The position numbers and the translations under genes are program-made. Shown here one piece after another: positions 1 to 8,213 of a stretch of 64,000 nucleotides of DNA. The notes under the pieces are model-generated. The model had not been told where the DNA came from. It did not search any database and worked only from the letters and a program-made list of their open reading frames with translations. Source of the stretch: Candidatus Segetimicrobium genomatis (GTDB taxonomy: Bacteria > Sysuimicrobiota > Sysuimicrobiia > Sysuimicrobiales > Segetimicrobiaceae); the NCBI GenBank assembly GCA_005882275.1, contig VBAK01000114.1:25219-89218 (forward strand), in the 5' to 3' direction. The stretch's first letter is position 1. Each line of letters starts with the position of its first letter.

Positions 1-375
1 GCCGCGATAATACCCGGCCGTGAGCCCCAGGAACAGGCCGAGCGCCCCCGAGCACGCCACGGCGAGGCCCGCCACCGCCAGCGAGGCGCGGGCGCCGTAG
101 ATCAACCGGCTGAGGGCATCGCGGCCCAGTCCGTCTGTCCCGAGCCAGAACACCTCGCCGTGCGGTCCGCGCGTGCCCGGCGACATCAGGCGATCCGCGA
201 GGTGCTGGGCCAGCGGGTTTCGGGGCGCCACGGTCGGCGCCCCCAGCGCGGCGAGCGCGACGGCGATGAGGACCCCGATCCCGGCATTGCCGGCTGGCGC
301 CAGCCCTCGGCGCCGGCGCCGCGCCGGGTCTTCGCGAGGGTCGAGCGCGCTACTCGCCGTGGATGCGGCAGGCAC
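1..375 (-). CDS. Dpp/Opp-type ABC transporter permease, DppC-like (partial, C-terminus outside window)
   Basis: This is the N-terminal 125 codons of an inner-membrane permease of the peptide/nickel ABC family. After an Arg-rich cytoplasmic start and a first membrane helix (IGVLIAVALAALGAP) it carries the family signature LGTDGLGRDALSRLIYGARA, which precedes the transmembrane core of DppC/OppC proteins. The GTG at 373-375 is chosen because an in-frame stop lies just upstream and no ATG is available. The gene lies 15 bases downstream of the DppB-like gene and would be the third gene of the binding protein-DppB-DppC operon. The remainder, including the ATPase-contact loop, is outside the window. 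Substrate unknown. Confidence 0.85.
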   Translation of the reverse strand, partial: MPAASTASSALDPREDPARRRRRGLAPAGNAGIGVLIAVALAALGAPTVAPRNPLAQHLADRLMSPGTRGPHGEVFWLGTDGLGRDALSRLIYGARASLAVAGLAVACSGALGLFLGLTAGYYRG

Positions 376-390
376 CGTGAGGTGGCCCGG

Positions 391-1320
391 CTATGATGGC
401 GCCCCGGCGAGCGCGATCCGCGGGTCCAACAACCCATAGCACACGTCGGTGGCCAGATTGGTGAGGACGAAGACCGCGGTGCCCACGATCACGACGGCCT
501 GCACCACCGTGTAGTCGCGGGCCTGGATCGCCTCGACCGCCAGCCTCCCAATGCCCGGCCATGCGAAAATGGTCTCCGTGATCACGGCTCCGCCGAGCAG
601 GTTGGCCACGTCGAGGGCCGCGATCGTGAGGATGGGGATCGCCGCATTGCGCAGCACGTGGGCGACGATCACGCGCCGGGGCGACACGCCCTTGGCATGC
701 GCGGTGCGCACGTAGTCACGACGCGCCTCCTCCAGCACGGCCGACCGGCTCATCCGCGCGATCGTGGCGAGGGACAGCCAGGCGAGCGTGATGGACGGGA
801 GGATTAAGGTCTGGGGAGTGCCCGACCCAGAGGACGGCAGCAGGTGCCACCGAACGCTGACGATCAGGATGAGGAGCAGCCCGGTCCAAAACGATGGCAT
901 CGCCTGGCCGATGAGGATGAGGGGCAGGGCGAGGCGGTCAAACGCGCCGCCTCGGCGCGTGCCCGCAGCGACGCCGAGGGGGAGGCCGCCGGCGAGGGCC
1001 AGCCCGAACGCCGCCGCGGTGAGCTCGATGGTATAGGGAAGACGCTGGAGCACCAGCGGCAGCGCCGGGGCGTCCTGCACGTAGGAGGTCCCGAGGTCTC
1101 CACGCGCGAGCCCGGCAAGAAAACGGACGTACTGCACATGGAGGGGGAGGTCGAGCCCCAGCGTGTGCCGCATCTGGGCGATGACGTCTGCCGGTGTGCC
1201 CTGCGGGACCATGAGGGCCACCGGATCGCCCGAGAGACGGACGATGACGAAGACGATCGTGGAGACTCCCCAGAGGACGACCCCCGCCTGCAGCAACCGC
1301 CCGGCCATGAACCGTCCCAT
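391..1320 (-). CDS. Dpp/Opp-type ABC transporter permease, DppB-like
   Basis: Inner-membrane permease of 309 residues, the usual DppB length. It begins MGRFMAGRLLQAGVVLWGVS with the N-terminal helix, has the periplasmic segment typical of DppB (RHTLGLDLPLHVQYVRFL), and carries the EAA-type ATPase-contact motif RRDYVRTAHAKGVSPRRVI near residues 200-220. The ATG at 1318-1320 is preferred over a longer reading frame because upstream residues are Arg/Gly-rich and overlap the binding-protein gene. It lies between the binding-protein gene (41 bases away) and the DppC-like gene (15 bases). No ATPase genes follow within the window, so they are either beyond the left edge or shared. Confidence 0.9.
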   Translation of the reverse strand: MGRFMAGRLLQAGVVLWGVSTIVFVIVRLSGDPVALMVPQGTPADVIAQMRHTLGLDLPLHVQYVRFLAGLARGDLGTSYVQDAPALPLVLQRLPYTIELTAAAFGLALAGGLPLGVAAGTRRGGAFDRLALPLILIGQAMPSFWTGLLLILIVSVRWHLLPSSGSGTPQTLILPSITLAWLSLATIARMSRSAVLEEARRDYVRTAHAKGVSPRRVIVAHVLRNAAIPILTIAALDVANLLGGAVITETIFAWPGIGRLAVEAIQARDYTVVQAVVIVGTAVFVLTNLATDVCYGLLDPRIALAGAPS

Positions 1321-1361
1321 GCTGTCGCCCGGCCGTCTCTCTGCGCGCGCCGGCCGTCGGC

Positions 1362-2867
1362 CTACTGCCCGAGCGACATGTTGGCGACGAAGAGTTGCTC
1401 GTCCACCGTCGGATGCCAGCGCAGGCGCCGATCCGCCCCGTACAGCGCGACGACCTCCCACAGCGGCACAGCGGGGACATCCCGCTGGAGAATGCTCAGC
1501 GCGGTCGTATACGCGGCCGTCCGCGCCGCCACATCGAGCGTCGAGCGGGCGTCATCGACCGCCTTGTCGAAGGCGGGATCGCCGTAGCTCGACCAGATGC
1601 TCCCGGTGTGAAACAGCGGATAGATGACGCCGTCGGCGTCCAGGCACGCACACGACCACTGCCCGTAGCGCAGATCCCCCCAGTCGTGTTGGGGGGACTG
1701 GATCTTCTGCAGGTATGTCCCGAAATCATACGACTGGATCCTCACGGTCACGCCCGCCTGCTCGAGTTGTCCCTGGATCGCCTGGATGATGCGCTGGTCG
1801 TAGGTCGGCGAGGTCGTAAACACGAGCGTCAGGCCGCCGGCATGAGCGCTCTCGGCAAGCAGCTGGGTCGCCTTCGCGAGATCGTGAGGGTAGCCCGGGA
1901 TCTTCGGGTCGTAGCCAACGTGGCGGGACGTCAGGAGCTCGGTGACCGGCCGGGCATAGCCCGCGAGCAGGATCCGGATCAGCGATGGGGCGTCCACCGC
2001 GTGGGCGATGGCCGCCCGCGCGCGCGCGTCCCGCAGCGGACCCGGCCCGAGCGCGTTGAACGCCAGATAGGCGACGCGTTCGGTCGCGCCGCCGAGGAGT
2101 TGGAGCTTGGGGTCGCGTTTGATCGTCTTGACGTCATCGGAGGTGAGGCCGAGCGCGAGTTGGGCCCGCCCGGACTGCAGGTCGGCGACGCGCGTCGCCG
2201 TTTCAGGCACCGTCCGAAACGTGACCTCGTCGATCTGCGGCCGGCCTCTCCAGGAGGCCGGGACCGCCCGCAGCGTCACGTGGTCGCCGCGGAGCCAGGC
2301 GGCGAAGCGGTAGGGACCGCTCCCCATGGGATGCGCGTTGACGTACGGTTGATCATGGGCCTGCACGTACGCTTTGGAGACGATGCTGAGGTTGACGAGC
2401 TGGGCGAGCAGCGCAGGGTACGGTCGCGACGTGATAATGGTGAGCGTGTCCGGTCCCGTCGCTTTGGCGCTGGCGATCGCGCTGAAGTTGGCGTACTGAG
2501 GACTGTTGAACCGCCGGTCGAGAATGCGCGCGAGGCTCGCCTCCACGTCGGCGGCCGCCAGTGGCGTGCCGTCATGAAACCTGACGTCGTTGCGGATGGT
2601 GAAGTGCCATTCGGTCGGGGTGACGGCCTTCCACGCCGTGGCGACAGAGGCCTCGATGGCGCTCGTTTGGGGGTTGCGGTGAAGAACGTTGTCGTAGATA
2701 TTGCGGTAGACGTCATAACTGTTGGTATCGTACTGACGCCCGGGGTCGAGCGTCGCCGGATCCCCCTGCAGATCGACCGTCAACGCGGTCGCCCCGGTGG
2801 TCACGGTTGGTCCGGCGGCGCCCACCGTAAGCGCGAGCGCCAGCGCCGGCAGGATCCGCATTGACAT
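1362..2867 (-). CDS. Peptide/nickel-type ABC transporter substrate-binding protein (SBP family 5)
   Basis: A 501-residue exported solute-binding protein. It has a signal peptide (MSMRILPALALALTVGAAG) without a lipobox Cys. The mature part begins with the SBP_bac_5 pattern TLTVDLQGDPATLDPG-like, followed by VYRNIYDNVLHRNPQT and the WHFTIRNDVRFHDGTPL block. It is the first gene of the operon with the two downstream permeases and would deliver oligopeptides, nickel chelates or similar small ligands to them. The start at 2867 is chosen because GGGGGCTGG lies about 8 bases upstream and the signal peptide starts there; an ATG six bases later is an alternative. Ligand cannot be predicted. Confidence 0.9.
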   Translation of the reverse strand: MSMRILPALALALTVGAAGPTVTTGATALTVDLQGDPATLDPGRQYDTNSYDVYRNIYDNVLHRNPQTSAIEASVATAWKAVTPTEWHFTIRNDVRFHDGTPLAAADVEASLARILDRRFNSPQYANFSAIASAKATGPDTLTIITSRPYPALLAQLVNLSIVSKAYVQAHDQPYVNAHPMGSGPYRFAAWLRGDHVTLRAVPASWRGRPQIDEVTFRTVPETATRVADLQSGRAQLALGLTSDDVKTIKRDPKLQLLGGATERVAYLAFNALGPGPLRDARARAAIAHAVDAPSLIRILLAGYARPVTELLTSRHVGYDPKIPGYPHDLAKATQLLAESAHAGGLTLVFTTSPTYDQRIIQAIQGQLEQAGVTVRIQSYDFGTYLQKIQSPQHDWGDLRYGQWSCACLDADGVIYPLFHTGSIWSSYGDPAFDKAVDDARSTLDVAARTAAYTTALSILQRDVPAVPLWEVVALYGADRRLRWHPTVDEQLFVANMSLGQ

Positions 2868-3193
2868 AGAAACCAGCCCCCTGTCGAACAGAGTCGCGCT
2901 GCCAGGACGTTTCGTGAAGGCGCCCGCGACCCCTCCCCCCCTCACATCGGGGCATCCAGTCATAGAGAGATATTTCCATATATAGATATACACGAGAGCG
3001 GCCCGCCGACGGCCCCCAAGCGCTGCCTCGTGGCGTCGAGATTCCCTCAGGTTGGGGTTCGCTCGACACCCCCCCTCCCCGGGGGGTTTGCCAGAGGGTG
3101 CATGGAGGATTTCAAAGTCGGAGGAGAGAACTGGTGCTCGATTGCGACCGACCGGCCCCTCCATCGTCGCAGCCGCAGAAGCCTTATACAGAA
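2868..3193. other. Divergent intergenic region between the transporter operon and parAB
   Basis: 326 bases with no convincing gene. It separates the leftward transporter operon from rightward parA. Its only AT-rich stretch is around 2962-2992 (containing ATATTTCCATATATAGATATA), the most likely place for promoter elements, but I see no good -35/-10 pair. A C/G run near 3068-3088 can form a short hairpin. The rsmG/gidB gene that often precedes parA is absent. Confidence 0.5.
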
Positions 3194-4066
3194 ATGGGGT
3201 CGCAGCCGACGGGGAACACGTTCGCGATCGTCAACCAGAAGGGCGGAGTGGGGAAGACCACCACTGCCGTCAACCTGTCCGCCGCACTTGCCTCCCTCGG
3301 GCGCGTCATCCTGCTTGTGGACCTCGACCCTCAGGGCAACTCGACGAGCGGGGTCGGCATCTCCAAGGCCGGCCTGCGCATGTCGGTCTATGACGTGCTG
3401 ATCGGCGGGGATCCCCTCGACCACGTGATCCAGCGGACGGCGACGGCCGGCCTGGACCTCGTTCCATCGGACGTGCGATTGGCGGGAGCCGAAGTGGAGC
3501 TCACGGCCACGATCGCCCGGGAGACCCGCTTGAAGAACGCTCTGAGGACCGCCAGGAACCACTACGACGTCGTGATCATCGACTGCCCGCCTTCCCTCGG
3601 CCTGCTGACGATCAACGCGCTCACGGCCGCGGACGCGTGCCTCATCCCGCTGCAGTGCGAATACTACGCGCTCGAGGGGCTGTCGTCGCTCGTGACGACG
3701 ATCGACCTCGTCAAGCGCCACCTGAATGCCGGCCTCGACGTTTCGGGAGTCCTCCTGACGATGGCGGATCCCCGGACGAAGCTTTCCGACCAGGTGGCGG
3801 CCGAGGTCAGGAACCACTTTGGGAGCAAGGTCTTCGAGACGGTTGTCCCAAGGAGCATCCGGCTGGCCGAGGCCCCGAGTTACGGCCAGCCGATCATCGC
3901 GTACGCGCCCGGATCGCGGGGCGCGGCAGCGTACCTCACCCTGGCAGGCGAGTTCGCCGACCGCATCGGCCTCCCCCATGTCTCCAGTCGGGGAGGCGCC
4001 GTGCAGGTGCCGGCGGCCGTCGCCGGGATCGACCCCAGAGTGGGTGGAGGCGATCGATATGACTAA
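3194..4066 (+). CDS. parA: Chromosome partitioning ATPase ParA (Soj)
   Basis: Deviant Walker-type ATPase of 290 residues that works with ParB to segregate replicated origins. The N-terminus reads TFAIVNQKGGVGKTTTAVNLS, with the signature lysine of KGGVGKTT at residue 16 and the catalytic lysine at 21. The Walker A' (VILLVDLDPQGNSTSGVG) and Walker B (DVVIIDCPPSLGLLTINAL) motifs follow. The ATG at 3194 matches the family start; the in-frame ATG at 3098 would add 32 Arg/Pro-rich residues and is rejected. The last eight bases overlap the start of parB, so the two are translationally coupled. Confidence 0.95.
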   Translation: MGSQPTGNTFAIVNQKGGVGKTTTAVNLSAALASLGRVILLVDLDPQGNSTSGVGISKAGLRMSVYDVLIGGDPLDHVIQRTATAGLDLVPSDVRLAGAEVELTATIARETRLKNALRTARNHYDVVIIDCPPSLGLLTINALTAADACLIPLQCEYYALEGLSSLVTTIDLVKRHLNAGLDVSGVLLTMADPRTKLSDQVAAEVRNHFGSKVFETVVPRSIRLAEAPSYGQPIIAYAPGSRGAAAYLTLAGEFADRIGLPHVSSRGGAVQVPAAVAGIDPRVGGGDRYD

Positions 4067-4928
4067 GCGAGGGCTCGGCCGCGGTCTCGGAGCCCTGATT
4101 CCAGGGGCAGAGGCGGTGGAGGGGGCGGGTCAGGAGCAGGGAGCGGGTCCGGTGCATGATCTCGAGATTGCATCGCTTTCAGCGAGCCCATTCCAGCCGA
4201 GGCACGAGATCGCGGGACCGGCTTTTGACGAATTGGTGGCCTCGGTCAGACGATACGGCGTTTTGCAGCCCATCGTCGCCCGCCGGGCCAACGGGGGATA
4301 CCAGGTGGTCGCCGGTGAACGCCGCTTGAGGGCGGCGCAGGCGGCGGGCCTGACGACTATCCCCGCCGTGGTCAAGGACGTCTCCGACCGGGAGGCCCTC
4401 GAAGTCGCTCTTATCGAGAACCTCCGGCGTGAGGATCTGAATCCCGTCGAGCGCGCTCGAGCCTACCGGCGGCTGGTGAACGATTTCGGAATGACCCAGG
4501 ACCAGGTCGCGGATGCCACGGGGGGAAGCAGGTCGTCCGTCGCCAACACCATGCGGCTCCTCGAACTCCCTCAGGACGTACAGGACGCCGTCGAAAAGGG
4601 GCGGTTGAGCGAGGGACACGGCCGCGCGCTTCTCAGCGTTCCGGACCACGGCCGCCTGGTGCAGATCTGGCAGCACGTTGAGAAGCGGGGCCTCTCGGTC
4701 AGGGAAACTGAGGCGCTGATCAAGGCCACGCTGCGAAATGTTTCACGTGAAACAATTTCTCGGCGCCGGCCCACGCGGGACCCCGTGCTGGCCGATCTCG
4801 CGGCCCAACTGCAGGAGCGGTTCGGCACCGGTGTAAGCATCCTCTCGAAGGGCAAGCGCGGGACGATCCAGATCCAGTACTACTCGACAGAGGAACTGGA
4901 GCGGCTGGTCGACATCATGCTCCGGTAG
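4059..4928 (+). CDS. parB: Chromosome partitioning protein ParB (Spo0J)
   Basis: Centromere-binding CTPase of 289 residues. It starts with the typical MTKRGLGRGLGALIPG. The ParB/sulfiredoxin-like N-domain contains PFQPRHEI and the CTP-binding motif GERRLRAAQAAGL, followed by ENLRREDLNPVERARAY. A helix-turn-helix (MTQDQVADATGGSRSSVANTMRLLELP) reads parS, and the C-terminal dimerisation segment ends RLVDIMLR. It overlaps parA by eight bases. The gene contains its own target: a perfect 16-bp parS lies at 4739-4754 and is translated as part of the linker (NVSRET). Confidence 0.96.
   Translation: MTKRGLGRGLGALIPGAEAVEGAGQEQGAGPVHDLEIASLSASPFQPRHEIAGPAFDELVASVRRYGVLQPIVARRANGGYQVVAGERRLRAAQAAGLTTIPAVVKDVSDREALEVALIENLRREDLNPVERARAYRRLVNDFGMTQDQVADATGGSRSSVANTMRLLELPQDVQDAVEKGRLSEGHGRALLSVPDHGRLVQIWQHVEKRGLSVRETEALIKATLRNVSRETISRRRPTRDPVLADLAAQLQERFGTGVSILSKGKRGTIQIQYYSTEELERLVDIMLR
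4739..4754. promoter_or_regulatory. parS: parS centromere site
   Basis: TGTTTCACGTGAAACA is a perfect 16-bp palindrome and an exact match to the known bacterial parS consensus. It lies within the parB coding sequence. ParB nucleates here and spreads along DNA. A parS in or next to parAB is known in other bacteria, and such sites lie near the replication origin. Confidence 0.95.
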
Positions 4929-4970
4929 AGACCCGGCACGCCGATACCTGGCCGCCTGACACTTTTCCCC

Positions 4971-6509
4971 TCATACGGTCGTCACAAACTCCCCTTCCCG
5001 TTCCCCCCGGTCGCCCCTTGAGAGGAGCCTGGCAATCGCCCTGGCCAGCCTCCTCACCCCTTCGGCCGCGACATCCTCTGGATTGTCGGCGAACGAGATC
5101 CGCAACCCTGCGGGCGGAGGCTCGTGGGGCAGGAAGAGGTCGCCCAAAGCGCAGGCCACCCCCTCTTTGAGGCCTTCCTCGAAAGCCTCGGCGGCCCGGA
5201 TGCCGTCGGGCAGGTGAATCCACAGATTGAATCCCGCCGCCGGGTGAGTCCACTTCACGCCGGACGGCATGACCTCTTTCAGCGTCCGGAGAAGCGCGTC
5301 CCGCCTGCGCCGGTAGGTCTCCCGCGCCGCCACGAGATCCCTCGTGTACTGGGGCGCCGACAGGTACCGCCAGAGAGTTCGCTGGATCAGCGGCGACGTG
5401 AATCGATCCCCGAGCGACTTGGACTCGGCGAGCCGGGCCATCAGCGGCCCGTGAGCGATCACGCACCCGACCCGCAGTCCCGGGATGACCGTCTTCGAGA
5501 AGCTCACCACGAGCGCCACATGACCGCCCTGATCGAAGGCTTTGATGGCCGGCGGCGCATCGGCATCGTAGGCGAACTCGCTGCAGCTGTCGTCCTCCAG
5601 GATGAGCAGGTTGTGCCGGCGCGCCAGCGAGGCCAGGTGGCGGCGCCGCTCCTCGGCCATGGTGATGCCGGTGGGATTGTGGCCGGTCGGGATCGTGTAC
5701 ATGAGCCGCGGCCGGTACCGTTCGATCAGTGAGGCGATCTGGTCAACCCGAGGCCCCTCCGCCTCCAGGGGAACGCTGAGCAGCTTTGCGCCGCGGCCCT
5801 CGAGGATGTCCAGGGCTGTGATGAAGGTCGGGCTCTCGACCAGGACGTAATCCCCCGGCCCCACGAACGTGCGGGCGATGAGATCGATGGCCTGCTGCGA
5901 GCCTGACGTCACGAGGACGTCTTCCGGGCGGGCGGTGATCCCCATCGACGCGCTGCGTTCCGCGATCCACGACCGCAGGTGGAAATCCCCCTGCGGCGTT
6001 CCGTATTGGAGAAACCTCGGATCTTCAAGCGCCATCACGCGGCTCCAGAGGCGGCCAAGTGCGCGGAGCGGGAAGAGACCGGGATCCGGTGTGCCTCCGG
6101 CCAGCGAGATCGTGCCGGGCCGCCGCCCCGGCCGAAGGAGGGATTGCATCGCGCCGATCCTGGGCGCCCGCAGGTAGACGGGCATCGACGACTGCCAATC
6201 GTCGCGGCTTTCTGATCCGCCGGGAGAATCATTGGTCCGGCGCAACGCAGGGTCCGGCCCGCCTTCGTCAGCGATGGCTCTGACGAACGTCCCGCGCCCG
6301 GCAGAAGCCCCAATGAGCCCTTCGGCGGCCAGGGCGTTATACGCTTGAACGACAGTGATCTGGCTGACCCGGAGAGTTTTCGCCAGGTTCCTTACAGACG
6401 GAAGCTGCGCTCCCGGCGTCAAATCGCCGGCCCGGATGCGTCCGGCGATTCCCGCGTGGAGCTGTCTATAGAGAGGGATCTCTGACGAGCGATCCAGGGC
6501 AATTTGCAT
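4971..6509 (-). CDS. pdxR: MocR-family GntR/aminotransferase regulator, likely PdxR
   Basis: A 512-residue fusion of an N-terminal GntR winged helix (about residues 1-75, LYRQLHAGIAGRIRAGDLTPG and SVRNLAKTLRVSQITVVQAY) to a fold-type I aminotransferase-like domain. The PLP-binding lysine is present in VVSFSKTVIPGLRVG (Lys339), and the domain shows SLAGGTPDPGLFP and TIPTGHNPTG. MocR proteins use bound PLP as an effector. Because it is divergent from pdxS/pdxT, with repeated GTGTACCTA sequences between them, I infer that it senses PLP and controls B6 synthesis as PdxR does elsewhere. Enzymatic aminotransferase activity is a less likely alternative. The ATG at 6509 sits at the normal domain start. 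Confidence 0.88.
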   Translation of the reverse strand: MQIALDRSSEIPLYRQLHAGIAGRIRAGDLTPGAQLPSVRNLAKTLRVSQITVVQAYNALAAEGLIGASAGRGTFVRAIADEGGPDPALRRTNDSPGGSESRDDWQSSMPVYLRAPRIGAMQSLLRPGRRPGTISLAGGTPDPGLFPLRALGRLWSRVMALEDPRFLQYGTPQGDFHLRSWIAERSASMGITARPEDVLVTSGSQQAIDLIARTFVGPGDYVLVESPTFITALDILEGRGAKLLSVPLEAEGPRVDQIASLIERYRPRLMYTIPTGHNPTGITMAEERRRHLASLARRHNLLILEDDSCSEFAYDADAPPAIKAFDQGGHVALVVSFSKTVIPGLRVGCVIAHGPLMARLAESKSLGDRFTSPLIQRTLWRYLSAPQYTRDLVAARETYRRRRDALLRTLKEVMPSGVKWTHPAAGFNLWIHLPDGIRAAEAFEEGLKEGVACALGDLFLPHEPPPAGLRISFADNPEDVAAEGVRRLARAIARLLSRGDRGEREGEFVTTV

Positions 6510-6510
6510 G

Positions 6511-6536
6511 ATGTGTATCTATGTGTACCTATTAAT
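6511..6536. promoter_or_regulatory. Candidate PdxR operator: tandem direct repeats
   Basis: Two adjacent 10-bp direct repeats, ATGTGTATCT (6511-6520) and ATGTGTACCT (6521-6530), continue into ATTAAT. They lie just upstream of the -35 of the pdx promoter and at the 5' end of pdxR. The core GTGTACCTA recurs inverted at 6617-6625. Paired direct and inverted half-sites are the usual operator layout of MocR regulators; binding itself is inferred. Confidence 0.65.
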
Positions 6537-6547
6537 TTTGGCGTTTA

Positions 6548-6575
6548 TTGACAACGATATATGGCATCGTATAAT
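6548..6575 (+). promoter_or_regulatory. Consensus sigma-70-type promoter for the HD-pdxS-pdxT operon
   Basis: TTGACA at 6548-6553 and TATAAT at 6570-6575 are separated by 16 bases; both hexamers are perfect. Transcription would begin near 6582, about 80 bases before the HD-domain gene. The candidate operator repeats end 12 bases upstream of the -35, a position suited to an activator. Confidence 0.8.
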
Positions 6576-6576
6576 C

Positions 6577-6605
6577 ACTGTAGCGTTTTCTGCCAAGATC
6601 GTCAA
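6577..6605 (-). promoter_or_regulatory. Candidate promoter for the pdxR-like gene
   Basis: Read on the minus strand, TTGACG (6600-6605) and TACAGT (6577-6582) are 17 bases apart. The promoter points at pdxR and is back-to-back with the pdx operon promoter. The direct repeats at 6511-6536 would lie in its transcribed leader, allowing autorepression. Confidence 0.5.
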
Positions 6606-6610
6606 CGAGT

Positions 6611-6625
6611 GTTATTAGGTACACT
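6611..6625. promoter_or_regulatory. Candidate PdxR operator: inverted half-site
   Basis: GTTATTAGGTACACT reads AGTGTACCTAATAAC on the other strand, sharing GTGTACCTA and the following AT-rich bases with the site at 6523-6535 in opposite orientation. It lies about 30 bases downstream of the predicted pdx operon start and just upstream of the pdxR -35. Confidence 0.55.
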
Positions 6626-6662
6626 GGAAACGGTGCCCTGGAAGCGGTGATTGGTGTCCGGA

Positions 6663-7232
6663 ATGACCAGAGATGAGGCCTGGGTGATCCTGAGCGAGCA
6701 CACGAAAAACCCGAACCTCCTCAAGCACATGGTGGCGGTGGAGGCGGTGATGCGGGCGTATGCCCGGCGGTTCGGTGAGGATGAAGCCGCCTGGGGCCTC
6801 GCCGGTCTGCTCCACGACCTGGACTACGAGAAGCATCCCTCGCAGGAGGCAGGGCATCCCTTCGTGGGGGTCGAGTTGCTGCGGAAGCGCGGTCTCGACG
6901 AGAGCCTCTGCCGGGCGATTCTGTCGCACGCGGACTACAGCGGTGTACCCAGGGCCACCCGGATGGAGAAGGCCCTGTTCGCCGCCGACGAGCTCAGCGG
7001 GTTCGTGATCGCCGTGGCGCTGGTCAGGCCGACGAAGCGGCTGGCGGACGTCGACGTGGCGTCCGTCAAGAAGAAGATGAAGGACAAGGCATTCGCGAAG
7101 GGCGTCCGCCGCGAGGATATCGTCAAAGGCGCGGAGGAGATGGGCATGCCGCTCGAGGAGCACATCGCCGCCGTCATCGCGGCCCTTCAGGGGATCGCCC
7201 CGGAGCTGGGTCTGGACGGGGTTGGGTGTTGA
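6663..7232 (+). CDS. HD-domain hydrolase-like protein in the B6 operon
   Basis: A 189-residue protein of the HD (metal-dependent phosphohydrolase) superfamily. The signature histidine and His-Asp pair are visible in [38 protein letters not shown], and [28 protein letters not shown] supplies the later conserved histidine and aspartate. Related stand-alone HD proteins act on nucleotides or phosphate esters; the substrate here is unknown. It is the first gene after the consensus pdx promoter and ends 28 bases before pdxS, so it is probably co-transcribed. In-frame GTG (6654) and TTG (6651) starts are possible alternatives. Confidence 0.85.
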   Translation: MTRDEAWVILSEHTKNPNLLKHMVAVEAVMRAYARRFGEDEAAWGLAGLLHDLDYEKHPSQEAGHPFVGVELLRKRGLDESLCRAILSHADYSGVPRATRMEKALFAADELSGFVIAVALVRPTKRLADVDVASVKKKMKDKAFAKGVRREDIVKGAEEMGMPLEEHIAAVIAALQGIAPELGLDGVGC

Positions 7233-7260
7233 GAAAATTCGAACCACGGGAGGCGTACAC

Positions 7261-8145
7261 ATGGCGGACGTCGGAACGGTAAAGCTCAAGCGAGGTCTGG
7301 CACAGATGCTGAAGGGCGGCGTCATCATGGACGTGACGACCGCCGAGCAGGCGAAGATCGCCGAAGATGCCGGCGCCTGCGCGGTGATGGCGCTGGAGCG
7401 CGTGCCCGCCGATATCCGGGCGGAGGGCGGCGTGGCCCGGATGGCCGATCCCCTCAAGGTCAAGGAGATCATGGAGGTCGTCACGATCCCCGTGATGGCC
7501 AAGGCGCGGATCGGCCACTTCGTCGAGGCGCGGGTGCTCGAGGCGCTGGGCGTCGACTTCATCGACGAGAGCGAAGTCCTCACCCCCGCGGACGAGCGGT
7601 ACCACATCAACAAGCACGTGTTCAAGATCCCGTTCGTGTGCGGCTGCCGCGATCTCGGCGAGGCGCTCCGCCGGATCGGCGAGGGCGCGGCGATGATCCG
7701 CACGAAGGGGGAGGCGGGCACCGGGAACGTCGTCGAAGCGGTCCGCCACATGCGCGCGGTGATGGACGGCATCCGCGCGCTCCAGGCGGCTCCGGAAGAG
7801 GAGCTGATGACGATCGCCAAAGAGCTCGGCGCTCCGTATGAGCTCGTGCTCGAGACCCGGTCCCTCGGGCGGCTGCCCGTGGTGAATTTCTCGGCGGGAG
7901 GGCTCGCCACACCGGCGGATGCGGCGCTGATGATGCAGCTCGGGTGCGATGGGAACTTCGTCGGCTCGGGCATCTTCAAGTCCAAGGATCCGGCCAGGCG
8001 GGCCAAGGCGATCGTGGAGGCGACCACGCATTTCAACGATCCGGACGTGATCGCGCGCGTCTCCGAAGGGATCGGCGAGCCGATGCGCGGGCTCGACATC
8101 CGCAAGCTCCCCGAGGGCGAGCTGCTCCAGGTGCGCGGCGTGTAG
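7261..8145 (+). CDS. pdxS: Pyridoxal 5'-phosphate synthase, synthase subunit PdxS
   Basis: A TIM-barrel enzyme of 294 residues that builds PLP from ribose 5-phosphate, glyceraldehyde 3-phosphate and ammonia. Family hallmarks are [30 protein letters not shown], with the lysine after the KGG, the second active-site lysine in [11 protein letters not shown], and the highly conserved [30 protein letters not shown]. The ATG at 7261 follows a GGGAGG ribosome-binding site; an ORF opened upstream overlaps the HD gene and is not used. It pairs with PdxT encoded 68 bases downstream, which feeds it ammonia. Confidence 0.98.
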   Translation: MADVGTVKLKRGLAQMLKGGVIMDVTTAEQAKIAEDAGACAVMALERVPADIRAEGGVARMADPLKVKEIMEVVTIPVMAKARIGHFVEARVLEALGVDFIDESEVLTPADERYHINKHVFKIPFVCGCRDLGEALRRIGEGAAMIRTKGEAGTGNVVEAVRHMRAVMDGIRALQAAPEEELMTIAKELGAPYELVLETRSLGRLPVVNFSAGGLATPADAALMMQLGCDGNFVGSGIFKSKDPARRAKAIVEATTHFNDPDVIARVSEGIGEPMRGLDIRKLPEGELLQVRGV

Positions 8146-8213
8146 GGAGCCGCGAGGAAGGCTGTCGGCGGCGGAGCGCTCGGGGGGCGGCCCGAGAGCG
8201 GGAGATCGAAGCG

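Noticed and set aside
3098..3193. Upstream in-frame ATG that would lengthen ParA by 32 residues
   Set aside because: The extra residues are Arg/Pro-rich and unlike any ParA N-terminus; family starts match 3194.
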